A DNA stretch of 64,000 bases from JAICSD01 sp963836665 (GTDB lineage: Bacteria > Acidobacteriota > Vicinamibacteria > Vicinamibacterales > 2-12-FULL-66-21): contig CAWIKL010000001.1 of the NCBI GenBank assembly GCA_963836665.1, forward strand, positions 3,286,001 through 3,350,000. The letters run 5' to 3'. Below, piece after piece: positions 20,952 to 29,317 of this stretch (within the stretch, counting starts at the first letter, position 1; each line of letters begins with the position of its first letter). Under the pieces are notes generated by a model. That model had not been told where the DNA came from, ran no database searches, and was given only the letters and a program-made list of their open reading frames with translations. The translations under genes and the position numbers were made by a program.

Positions 20952-23360
20952 CTACTCAGATCGCAGCGCGACGAGCGGGTCGACCGCGGTCGCCCGGCGG
21001 GCGGGCACGTAGCTGGCGACGCAGGCGACGGCGATGAGGAAGATCGACACGCCGATGAAACTCGCCGGATCCTTCGAACTGACGCTGAACAGCTGGCTCT
21101 GAATAATCGGCGTGACGAAGAACGACCCGATCGCACCGATGACCACGCCGGTGACGGCGAGCCTGACTCCCTGGACGACAACCAGCCTCAGCACGTCCAT
21201 GCGGCCAGCGCCGAGCGCGACACGCACGCCGATCTCCTGGGTGCGTTGCGCAACCGAGTACGAGAGGACCCCATAGACGCCGATCGCCGCCAGGGCGAGT
21301 GCGACGCCGCCAAACATCGAGAACATCCAGCCGAAGAGGAAGAACTCCCAGTAGCCGCGGGCGCGAACTTCCTCCATGGTGAAGGCCTGAAAAACCGCGA
21401 CCTTGGGATCGGACGCCCGGATCGTCTCGCGCAGCGGCGTGGTCAGCGATGCCGGATCGCCGGCGGCACGCACCGTGAGACCGGTGTTCGCAAAGGCGCC
21501 GTAGGCAAGCGACACGTAGGCGCACGGCGCGATCGGATCGGTGTCGGCAAGCTCGCCATGACGGTAGTCGGGCACGACGCCGACCACCGTAAACCAGCCT
21601 TCGCTGCCGGTGATGGGACGGAAGCGGCGCCCGATCGGATCCTCGTTTGGCCAGTACTTGCGCACCATCGCCTCGTTGACGACCGCGTCGGGCGTCTTGG
21701 CGAACGCCTCGGTGTCGGTGAGCTCGCGGCCGCGGCGCAGACTGAGGCCGAGGGTCTTGAGCATGTGCGGGGAGACGCCGATGAACTCGATCCCGTGCTC
21801 GCGTCCCCTCTCCACCGGGCGGCCATCGACTTCGATGTTGCGGAAGTCGCCGCCGCCATCGAGCGGCACCATGTTCGAGGCGAACGCCGCCAGCACCCCC
21901 GGCAGCGCCTCGACGCGGCGCAGGACGTCCTGGCTGCGCTGCACCTTCGCCTCCGGCGTCGTGTAGATCTCGTTCGGCATGAAGAAGCGCATCGTCATCA
22001 GCGCCCTGGTGTCGAACCCGCCGTTGGCCTGCTTCAGGTTGAAAAAGCTGCGCGTGAACAGCGACGCGCCGATGAGGAGCAGCAGCGACAACGCGACTTC
22101 GGCCACGACCAGCGCGCCGCGCAGCCAGGCGCGGCCGCCGCCGGCGGTGCCGCGACCGCCTTCTTTCAGCGCTTCCTGCAAATCCGTTTTCGACGCCTGC
22201 AGCGCCGGCGCCAGGCCGAAGACGATGCCGGTGAGCGCGGCGACACCGACGGCATAGAGCATCGCCCGGACGTTGAGCGACCAGTGGATGAAATAGGGAA
22301 TCCGGTCGGGCGGAATCGAGAGATCCATCAGCGTCAGCCCGCCGTAGGCGCAGAAGATGCCGAGCGGCACGCTGAGCAGACCGACGATCACGCTCTCGGT
22401 GAGCAGCTGGCGCAGGATCTGACCGCGGTTGGCGCCGAGCGCGGCGCGGATCGACATCTCGCGCGATCGCGTCGAGGCGCGCGCCAGCATCAGGTTGGCG
22501 ACGTTGAAGCAGGCGATGAGCAGCACCATCGTCACCGCCCCCATCATCGTCAGGATGATCAGCTGCACGTCGTCGCCAATCGCCCACTCGCGTATCGGCT
22601 GGATCTGCGCGCCCCAGCCATCGTTCGAGTCGGGATAGGCCGCGGCGAGCACTACAGCGATGGCGTCGGCCTCCTGCTGCGCCTGTGCGGCAGACACGCC
22701 GTCCTTCAGCCGGGCAAACGTCAGCAGCCCGCGCACGGTGCGCTGCTGGCTGACGGCGTATTCCGAGAGCGGGACCCAGATGTATTGATCCTGCGGAAAC
22801 CGGAACCGCGGCGGCATGACGCCAATCACGGTATGGACGCGCGCGTTGACCTGCACGGCGCGTCCGACGATCGACGGATCGCTGTTGTAGCGCCGCTTCC
22901 ACAGGTCGTCGGAAAGAAGGACGACGGGTTCGGCGCCGGGGCGGTCGTCGTCCGGTGTGAAGCCACGCCCGAGCGCGACGGGCACGCCGAGCGTCGGAAA
23001 CAGGTTGTGACTGATCGCCGCGCCCGAGTATCGATCCGCATCGCCGCCATCGCTGACGGTGAAGTTGCGATACTGAAGGGCGGCAATGGCGCCGAGCGAC
23101 CGCGCCCGCTCCTGCCAGTCATGCAGCTCGAGCCAGGACAGCGAGCTTCTACGGATACCGTTCGCCTTTTGATTGACGAAGAGCAGGACGAGGCGCTCGG
23201 GCTGCCGGTAGGGCAGGGGCTGGATGAGGACGCCGTCGGCGACGCTGAACATCATCGTGTTGAGCCCGATGCCGATCGCCAGGCAAACCACGGCCAGGCC
23301 CGTCACCGCCTTGTTTTTCAGCGCGGTACAAAGCCCGAACCGAATGTCCTGGACGAGCAT
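20952..23360 (-). CDS. ADOP-type MacB/FtsX-like orphan permease
   Basis: An intact 802-residue copy of the orphan permease type. The N-terminus MLVQDIRFGLCTALKNKAVT leads into the first membrane helix and a MacB core periplasmic domain (about residues 50-240). VLLIACFNVANLMLARASTR opens the first FtsX-like block; the second ends with SYVPARRATAVDPLVALRSE. No ATPase is adjacent on this strand; an ABC ATPase starts divergently 52 bases away, but that one already has its own permease. ATG 23360 is preferred over upstream in-frame codons because all family members begin near this point. The family is thought to act in efflux or envelope signalling; this is not established. Confidence 0.88.
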   Translation of the reverse strand: MLVQDIRFGLCTALKNKAVTGLAVVCLAIGIGLNTMMFSVADGVLIQPLPYRQPERLVLLFVNQKANGIRRSSLSWLELHDWQERARSLGAIAALQYRNFTVSDGGDADRYSGAAISHNLFPTLGVPVALGRGFTPDDDRPGAEPVVLLSDDLWKRRYNSDPSIVGRAVQVNARVHTVIGVMPPRFRFPQDQYIWVPLSEYAVSQQRTVRGLLTFARLKDGVSAAQAQQEADAIAVVLAAAYPDSNDGWGAQIQPIREWAIGDDVQLIILTMMGAVTMVLLIACFNVANLMLARASTRSREMSIRAALGANRGQILRQLLTESVIVGLLSVPLGIFCAYGGLTLMDLSIPPDRIPYFIHWSLNVRAMLYAVGVAALTGIVFGLAPALQASKTDLQEALKEGGRGTAGGGRAWLRGALVVAEVALSLLLLIGASLFTRSFFNLKQANGGFDTRALMTMRFFMPNEIYTTPEAKVQRSQDVLRRVEALPGVLAAFASNMVPLDGGGDFRNIEVDGRPVERGREHGIEFIGVSPHMLKTLGLSLRRGRELTDTEAFAKTPDAVVNEAMVRKYWPNEDPIGRRFRPITGSEGWFTVVGVVPDYRHGELADTDPIAPCAYVSLAYGAFANTGLTVRAAGDPASLTTPLRETIRASDPKVAVFQAFTMEEVRARGYWEFFLFGWMFSMFGGVALALAAIGVYGVLSYSVAQRTQEIGVRVALGAGRMDVLRLVVVQGVRLAVTGVVIGAIGSFFVTPIIQSQLFSVSSKDPASFIGVSIFLIAVACVASYVPARRATAVDPLVALRSE

Positions 23361-23412
23361 GAGGAGTTTAGACGCCGGGAACATCGCGGGTGTTCCGGTG
23401 TCTGATAGCAGC

Positions 23413-24177
23413 ATGCTCGAAGCGCGCGGGCTCACCAAGTACTACTCGGCGATCACCGGCGTGCGCGACGTGAACTTCCAGGTGCCGGCGGGGACGGTGC
23501 TCGGGCTCCTCGGCCCCAATGGATCGGGCAAGTCAACCACGGTCGGAATGCTGACCGGGCTGCTCGAGCCGTCGGGCGGCACGGTCCTGCTCGACGGCGC
23601 GGACATCCGTGAGGACCTCCTCGCCTACAAGCGGCGCCTCGGCTACGTGCCCGAAGAGGCGCAGCTCTACACGTGGATGAGCGGCGGAGAGTTCCTGTCG
23701 TTCGCCGCGCGACTGCGCGGCCTCGGCTCGAGCCGCGCGGCGCGCCGCATCGATGCACTCCTCTCGATCTTTGGCCTGCACACCGACAAGGACGCGCCGA
23801 TGAGCGCCTACTCAAAAGGTATGCGTCAGAAGATCCTGCTGTCGGCGGCGCTCGTGCACAATCCGTCGATCGTGATCCTCGACGAGCCCTGCTCCGGGCT
23901 CGATGTCGGCGCCACGCTGGTGATCCGCAGTCTGATCCAGCGCCTGGCCGCGGGAGGACGAATCCTCATCTACAGCTCGCACGAGCTGGAGATGGTCGAG
24001 AAAGTCTGCAGCGAAGTGCTGATCCTGCGCGATGGCCGGGTCGCGGCCCACGCCGCGACCGCGGCGGTGCGCGAGCAGGTGAACGCCGCCTCGCTCGAAG
24101 ACGCGTTCCGCGCGCTGGTGTTCACCACCGACGTCGACGCGGTCGCCGATGAGATCGTCGATGCGATCTCGCACTGA
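23413..24177 (+). CDS. ABC transporter ATP-binding protein
   Basis: A 254-residue ABC ATPase of the type that drives two-gene exporters. Walker A is GPNGSGKST (residues 35-43), the signature is AYSKGMRQKI (an S-K-G-M-R variant), Walker B is IVILDEPCSGLD, and the H-loop is YSSHELEMVEKV. A C-terminal tail of about 40 residues follows. The 3' end overlaps the permease gene by 29 bases, so the two are coupled and probably form one transporter. ATG 23413 opens directly into the conserved MLEARGLTKYY; the frame is open further upstream over the divergent permease. The substrate is unknown. Confidence 0.93.
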   Translation: MLEARGLTKYYSAITGVRDVNFQVPAGTVLGLLGPNGSGKSTTVGMLTGLLEPSGGTVLLDGADIREDLLAYKRRLGYVPEEAQLYTWMSGGEFLSFAARLRGLGSSRAARRIDALLSIFGLHTDKDAPMSAYSKGMRQKILLSAALVHNPSIVILDEPCSGLDVGATLVIRSLIQRLAAGGRILIYSSHELEMVEKVCSEVLILRDGRVAAHAATAAVREQVNAASLEDAFRALVFTTDVDAVADEIVDAISH

Positions 24178-25960
24178 CACGGACCAGGTCCACACGATCG
24201 CGCGCGCGACCTTCGATGGCTTCCTGCAGAGCGACCTGATGCCGCAGGGGATGCAGGCGCCGGCCCTGATCTGGGCCGCGGCGTTCCTGGTCGGCCCCGC
24301 ATTATTCTTTCCGACCACTTACCTCGCCAAGTACCCCTTCATCCGCCGCTTCCATCCCGAGCTGCTCGAACGGACGTTCTGGGGCGATCGTCTGTTCTTC
24401 CTGTTGATGTCGGCGGGCGCCATGGGCGTCGTCTCGGTCGTTCTCTGGGACACCCTGTTCCCGGCCCGCCGCGACGCGTTCGTGCTCACGCCCCTTCCCG
24501 TCTCTTTGCCGGTACAAATGCTAGGACGCATGGCCGGACTGTTGGCGGTGTGCCTGGTGTTCGTCGTCGCCCTGAACGGCGTGCCGGCGTTGACGTTCCC
24601 GGCCGTCACCTGCACGTTTCTGCAGATGCCGCGGGCAATGGTCGGGCACTTCACCGCTACGGCTGCGGCCGACGTCTTCGTGTTCTTCAGTGTTACGTCC
24701 CTACAGGGACTCGTCATCCTGTCGGTCGGGCGGCGCGCCGCAGCCAGACTGTCACCCGTGGTACAGACGCTCGCCGTCGTCGGTGTCATTCTCGGGATCC
24801 TCTTCATCGGCGCGATCGGAGAGGCCACGACCGACGCGATCGTCCGAGGGCAGGGCTCGGACGCCCTGCTGGCGTGGAATCCGGCGGCGTGGTTTCTCGG
24901 CCTCTACGAGGTCATCGCGGGGACGCCACGGCCGCTGATGACCAGCCTGGCGGCGCGCGCCGTCATGGCAGCGCTGGTGCCGGCCGCGCTGACCGTGGCG
25001 ATCTATGTATTCGGCTATCAACGTCTGCTCAAGCGTGCCGTCGAGACCCCGTCGCGCTCGACGCGTTCGTGGCTCACGAGTGCCGCCTCCGCGGCCACGC
25101 GCATCGTCGTGGTGCGGCAGCCGAAGGAGCAGGCGATTGTTGGATTCCTGCTCCGTGCGATCACCCGCAGCAGCCGTCACACCATGTTGATGGCGATCTA
25201 CATGGGCGTCGGCATCGCGCTGGTGATGACGTTCATCCTGAGCGAGTTCGTCCGTCTCGGGCCGGCGGCACTGACATCGCCGCTATCGCCGTGGCCAAGC
25301 GCGGCGGCGCCGCCGATGGCGGTGCTGGTCATGCCGCTCGTGATCAGCGCCGCGCTCGCCTGCGGTGTGCGGATCCTGATCACCATCCCGGCCGAGATGA
25401 ACGCACGCTGGGTATTCCAGACGGCGGCGATCACGCCGTACGAGGCGGACGCCGCCGCGCACAAGGCACTTCTCTTGATGGTGGTACCGCCCGTGATGCT
25501 TGTCGCGGCGCTGTCGGCGGGTGGCCTGTGGGGCGTCGCGATCGGCACCGTCCACGCTGTCTACTGCGGCGCGCTGGCCGTCCTGTTATGTGAGCTGGCG
25601 CTCCTCACCTACCGCGGCATCCCTCTGACCCGGCCCTACGTACCTGGCGGGTCGCGCTTCCACATGCTGTGGGCCGTCTACCTCAGCGCGTTCCTGACCT
25701 ACACGTTCTCGTCCGTCGGCATCGAGCGGGCACTGCTGCGCGGGATTGGGCTGACGGCGGTGCTGCGTGCCGCGGGAGTGATCGGCGGCTTCGCGGTGGC
25801 GCTGTGGGCACTGCGCCGGTACAAGCTGCGCGGGGTCGAGGCGGTATCCTTCGAGGCGGAATTGCCCGACGACGAGACGTTCAAGGGATTCAACCTCAGC
25901 GAGATTCATGCCGCACAGGCGGTTGCAGAGACGCGACAGCGAACGAGCGCCAGCGAGTGA
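24149..25960 (+). CDS. ABC transporter permease, polytopic
   Basis: A 603-residue membrane protein with about a dozen hydrophobic segments, for example around residues 40-55, 83-103 and 131-151, and several after residue 345. It belongs with the ATPase just upstream (29-base overlap). There is no recognisable periplasmic MacB domain, so it is a different type from the ADOP permeases in this window. The start could be ATG 24149 or ATG 24161, 12 bases later. Its C-terminal 45 residues are hydrophilic. The transported substrate cannot be inferred. Confidence 0.82.
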   Translation: MRSSMRSRTDTDQVHTIARATFDGFLQSDLMPQGMQAPALIWAAAFLVGPALFFPTTYLAKYPFIRRFHPELLERTFWGDRLFFLLMSAGAMGVVSVVLWDTLFPARRDAFVLTPLPVSLPVQMLGRMAGLLAVCLVFVVALNGVPALTFPAVTCTFLQMPRAMVGHFTATAAADVFVFFSVTSLQGLVILSVGRRAAARLSPVVQTLAVVGVILGILFIGAIGEATTDAIVRGQGSDALLAWNPAAWFLGLYEVIAGTPRPLMTSLAARAVMAALVPAALTVAIYVFGYQRLLKRAVETPSRSTRSWLTSAASAATRIVVVRQPKEQAIVGFLLRAITRSSRHTMLMAIYMGVGIALVMTFILSEFVRLGPAALTSPLSPWPSAAAPPMAVLVMPLVISAALACGVRILITIPAEMNARWVFQTAAITPYEADAAAHKALLLMVVPPVMLVAALSAGGLWGVAIGTVHAVYCGALAVLLCELALLTYRGIPLTRPYVPGGSRFHMLWAVYLSAFLTYTFSSVGIERALLRGIGLTAVLRAAGVIGGFAVALWALRRYKLRGVEAVSFEAELPDDETFKGFNLSEIHAAQAVAETRQRTSASE

Positions 25961-26013
25961 GCGACACGCGAGAGAGCCTCTCGGGGACGCCGAGGCGAAG
26001 TCCCTCGGATAAG

Positions 26014-28110
26014 ATGACGCCCGTGAGGACTGCCAGTGCCGCCGCCTTTCAGTTGACGATCGCGATTGGCGCCTTCCTTCTCTTTCTCATCGAACCGATG
26101 GCGGCGCGCTTCCTGCTCCCGTGGTTCGGCGGATCGCCGTCGGTGTGGAGCACGTGCCTTCTCTTCTTCCAGGCGGCGCTCCTCGCCGGCTACGTCTACG
26201 CGCACCTGACGCGGCGGCTCGGACCCGGACGTCAGGCGCGGCTCCATCTCGTCCTGCTGGCGACGGCGCTGCTGACGCTGCCGATCATCCCGTCGCCGGC
26301 CTGGAAGCCAACCGACCCATCGCATCCCGCCGGCAAGATCCTGCTGCTCCTCGCTGCGACCGTCGGCCTGCCTTACGTGCTGCTCGCGGCGACGGCGCCG
26401 ATGGTGCAGGACTGGTTCGCGCGGCTCGCTGTCCACGACGAGATCCAGGCGAAGCCGCGTCACGCCGTCTACTGGTTGTACGCGCTCTCCAATCTGGGAT
26501 CGCTGCTCGGGCTGCTGGCGTATCCCACGTCGATCGAGCGGCTGCTCTCGATCCGCGGCCAGGCGTGGTTCTGGTCCGGCGGGTTCGTCCTGTTCTGCCT
26601 GGTGTGCGTATGGACGGCGCTGCAGGTGTGGCGGCTGCCGGCCCCCGCCGTGACCGCCGCCGAGCTGGCCCGCGACGACGCGCCGATCGCCCCAGGCGAC
26701 TGGGCGATGTGGATCGTCCTGTCTCTCGCCGGCACCGGCCTGCTGCTCGCCGTCACCAACGAACTCTGTCAGAACGTCGCCGTCGTCCCGCTCCTATGGA
26801 TCGTGCCGCTGACGGCTTACCTGCTGACATTTATCCTGTGCTTTTCCGGCATGTACCGGCGATCCCTGTGGATCTGGGTGCTGCTCGGCGCGCTCGGGTT
26901 CCTCTCATGGCTGGTACGACAGAACGTGTCGGAACCCTTCGCGATGCAGGTCGGTGCGCTGCTCTCGGTGCTCTTCTCGGGATGCATGGTGTGCCACGGC
27001 GAGCTGGTGCACATCCGCCCGGCGCCGCGGCACTTGACGGCGTTCTACCTGGCGGTGGCCGGTGGCGGCAGCATCGGCGGGATCGCGGTCGCGCTGGTTG
27101 CGCCGATCGCGTTCAGCCGGTTGTGGGAATTCCAGGTTTTCACCCTGCTGCCGCTCGCGCTGCTAATCGTCGCGATCGCGCGCGATCGCGGGTCCCGCCT
27201 GCATCGGGGCTGGTGGCGCCTGGGCTGGGCGCTCATCGTCGCCGGCTTATGCGTCTCGACCTATGAGCTGGTGCGGCCACCGGCATCCGACGGCTCGACC
27301 GAGGTGGCGCGCCGGCGCAACTTCTACGGCGTGTTGACGGTCCTCGACGACGATCCGGGCCAGGAGCCGGTTCTGCGCCGCCTGCGCAACGGACAGATTC
27401 TCCACGGCGCGCAGTTTGCCGATCCCGCGCACAAGATGGATGTCACGACCTACTACGGCGAGGGCAGCGGCGTCGAACTGGCGATCAATCAGCACCCGAA
27501 GCGCAACGAGAAGCTGCCGCTGCGGATCGGCGTCATCGGCCTCGGCGCCGGGACGATTGCCGCGCTCGGGCACGCCGGCGACACCGTCCACTTCTTCGAG
27601 ATCAATCCCACCGCCGTCGACTTCGCGCAGCAGTACTTCTCGTTTCTGTCCGGGACGCCGGCCACGGTCGAGATCACGCTCGGCGACGCGCGGCTGTCGC
27701 TCGAACGCGAGTTGCGCGATCCATCCCGTCAGCATACCTACGACGTCCTGGCCATCGACGCTTTCTCGGGCGACGCCATCCCGGTGCATCTGCTCACCCG
27801 CGAGGCATTTGCCCTTTACCGTGCAGCGCTCTGCGAAGACGGCGTGCTGGCCGTGCACGTGAGCAATCACTATCTCGATCTGCCGCCGATCGTTCGCGGC
27901 CTTGCCGCCGAACAGGAACGCGCGGTGGCGCTAATCGAGACAAACGACGACGAGTCACGGGCCCTGGACAGCAGTACGTGGATGCTGGTGACCAACAACG
28001 CGGCGATGCTCGCTAACGCCGAGCCCTACGCGTCGAAGCCGGAGGCGGGGGAGCGCTCGCTGATCTGGACGGACGCCTTCAGCAGCCTGCTGCAGGTGCT
28101 GAAAAAATAG
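26014..28110 (+). CDS. Polytopic membrane protein fused to a spermidine-synthase-like domain
   Basis: A 698-residue protein in two parts. Residues 1 to about 420 hold about ten membrane helices (FQLTIAIGAFLLFLIEPMAARFLLPWFGG is the conserved start, split here by family landmarks such as YWLYALSNLGSLLGLLAYP). Residues from about 430 form a SAM-binding Rossmann fold with RIGVIGLGAGTIAAL, FFEINPTAVDFA and YDVLAIDAFSGDAIPVHLLT. That is a spermidine synthase fold, but the polyamine activity of these fused proteins is not established. ATG 26014 follows the ABC permease stop by 53 bases. speA, a polyamine gene, is in the window but far away (42.5 kb). Confidence 0.85.
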   Translation: MTPVRTASAAAFQLTIAIGAFLLFLIEPMAARFLLPWFGGSPSVWSTCLLFFQAALLAGYVYAHLTRRLGPGRQARLHLVLLATALLTLPIIPSPAWKPTDPSHPAGKILLLLAATVGLPYVLLAATAPMVQDWFARLAVHDEIQAKPRHAVYWLYALSNLGSLLGLLAYPTSIERLLSIRGQAWFWSGGFVLFCLVCVWTALQVWRLPAPAVTAAELARDDAPIAPGDWAMWIVLSLAGTGLLLAVTNELCQNVAVVPLLWIVPLTAYLLTFILCFSGMYRRSLWIWVLLGALGFLSWLVRQNVSEPFAMQVGALLSVLFSGCMVCHGELVHIRPAPRHLTAFYLAVAGGGSIGGIAVALVAPIAFSRLWEFQVFTLLPLALLIVAIARDRGSRLHRGWWRLGWALIVAGLCVSTYELVRPPASDGSTEVARRRNFYGVLTVLDDDPGQEPVLRRLRNGQILHGAQFADPAHKMDVTTYYGEGSGVELAINQHPKRNEKLPLRIGVIGLGAGTIAALGHAGDTVHFFEINPTAVDFAQQYFSFLSGTPATVEITLGDARLSLERELRDPSRQHTYDVLAIDAFSGDAIPVHLLTREAFALYRAALCEDGVLAVHVSNHYLDLPPIVRGLAAEQERAVALIETNDDESRALDSSTWMLVTNNAAMLANAEPYASKPEAGERSLIWTDAFSSLLQVLKK

Positions 28111-28145
28111 GAGACGGAAGACGGAAGACGAGAGAGACAGGAAGA

Positions 28146-28185
28146 CAGAAGGTAGAAGGTAGAAGGTAGAAGGTAGAAGGTAGAA
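28146..28185 (+). repeat. Heptamer tandem repeat YAGAAGG
   Basis: One CAGAAGG (28146-28152) and four TAGAAGG (28153-28180) units, ending in a partial TAGAA at 28181-28185. Related GGAAGAC units precede it from 28113. It lies between the spermidine-synthase-like gene and the VOC gene, ending 9 bases before that gene's ATG. The unit matches the array at 17736-17769 except for the first base. Confidence 0.9.
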
Positions 28186-28194
28186 TATTAGCGA

Positions 28195-28581
28195 ATGGGC
28201 GTCACACCACGTCCCGGCGCGATTACCTGGACCGATCTGACGGTGGCCGACGCAGAGACGATCCGTGATTTCTACCAGGCGGTCGCCGGTTGGACGCCGG
28301 AGCCTCTGTCGATGGGGGCCTACGCCGACTACGTGATGAACGATGCCGGCGGCGACGCCGCTGCCGGTATCTGTCACGCCCGGGGCAGCAACGCCGAACT
28401 GCCGCCCCAGTGGCTGGTCTACATCACCGTCGACGATCTCGATCACGCACTGAGCGAGTGCGAGCGCCTCGGCGGCTCGGTGCTCACAGCACCGCGCAGC
28501 TATGGCGGCGGCCGTTACAGCGTGATCAAGGACCCGGCCGGCGCGGTGTGCGCCCTGTACCAGCCCCCGGACGCGGCATAG
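28195..28581 (+). CDS. VOC (glyoxalase/bleomycin-resistance) superfamily protein
   Basis: A 128-residue single VOC domain protein with paired beta-alpha-beta-beta-beta units: ITWTDLTVADAETIRDFYQAVAGW, then VYITVDDLDHALSECERLGG, and a C-terminal YSVIKDPAGAVCALYQP. The pattern matches small glyoxalase-like proteins. Candidate metal ligands are weakly conserved and I cannot assign a reaction. The start at 28195 follows the heptamer array by 9 bases, so the array occupies the place of the ribosome-binding site; its AGAAGG units could act as such. Confidence 0.8.
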   Translation: MGVTPRPGAITWTDLTVADAETIRDFYQAVAGWTPEPLSMGAYADYVMNDAGGDAAAGICHARGSNAELPPQWLVYITVDDLDHALSECERLGGSVLTAPRSYGGGRYSVIKDPAGAVCALYQPPDAA

Positions 28582-28625
28582 AGCGGCTGACCGCAGATCT
28601 CCTGTCCATTGTCGTGGGCGCTCCT

Positions 28626-29298
28626 ATGACCGGCAACGCTGCGCTCCTGGTCTTCGATCTCGACGGCACGCTCGTCGACTCGCGCCGCGATCTCGCCGAC
28701 GCGGCGAACGCATTGATCGCCGAGCGCGGCGGCGCCCCGCTCCCGGTCGACACCGTTGCCGCGATGGTTGGCGAGGGGGCGGCGCTGCTGGTCCGGCGTG
28801 CGCTGAGGGCGGCCCACGTTACGCATGCCACGCGCGACGACCTCGACGCGGCGCTCAGCCGTTTCCTCGTGCTCTACGACGAGCGGCTGCTGGCGCACAC
28901 ACGTCTGTATGACGGCACGCTACGAGGCACTGCAGTCGCTGCAGACGCGTGTTCCGCTCGCGCTGCTGACCAACAAGCCGCAACGGCCGACCGAACGCAT
29001 TCTTGACGGCCTCGGCATTCGCGCCTTCTTCACGTGGGTCGTCGGCGGTGACACGCCGCACGGCCGCAAGCCGGATCCGGGTGGGTTGCAATCGTTGAGC
29101 GCGGCGGCGGGCGCGACACCGGGGCAAACGGTCATGGTCGGCGACTCCGCGATCGATCTCCGCACCGCGCGCGCCGCCGGCACTCGGGTCTGTCTGGTCC
29201 GCTACGGCTTCGGCTTCGCCACCGCGCTGGGCGAATTGACCGGCGAGGAACTGCTGGTTGATGCGCCCGCTGACCTGGTGCGCGTGCTCCACGCGTGA
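28626..29298 (+). CDS. gph: HAD-family phosphoglycolate phosphatase, interrupted by a frame change
   Basis: HAD hydrolase likely to act on 2-phosphoglycolate. Motif I is FDLDGTLVDSRRDL, starting near residue 10. A cap domain follows up to LYDGT in the first frame, which then runs out of frame and stops at 29006. Motif II (LALLTNKP), the K-region (GRKPDP) and motif IV (VMVGDSAIDLRTA) are in the next frame, ending at 29298. The break lies at about 28920, where one extra C after GGCACG would be removed to join GT to YEALQSLQTRV. Both halves are conserved, so this is either a sequence error or a recent break. The intact product would have about 223 residues. Confidence 0.82.
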
Positions 29299-29317
29299 TC
29301 GATCGCGCCGCCCAGGG

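Noticed and set aside
20919..23405. Plus-strand frame of 828 codons over the intact orphan permease
   Set aside because: Arg/His/Gln-rich shadow with no family resemblance; the minus strand carries all permease motifs.
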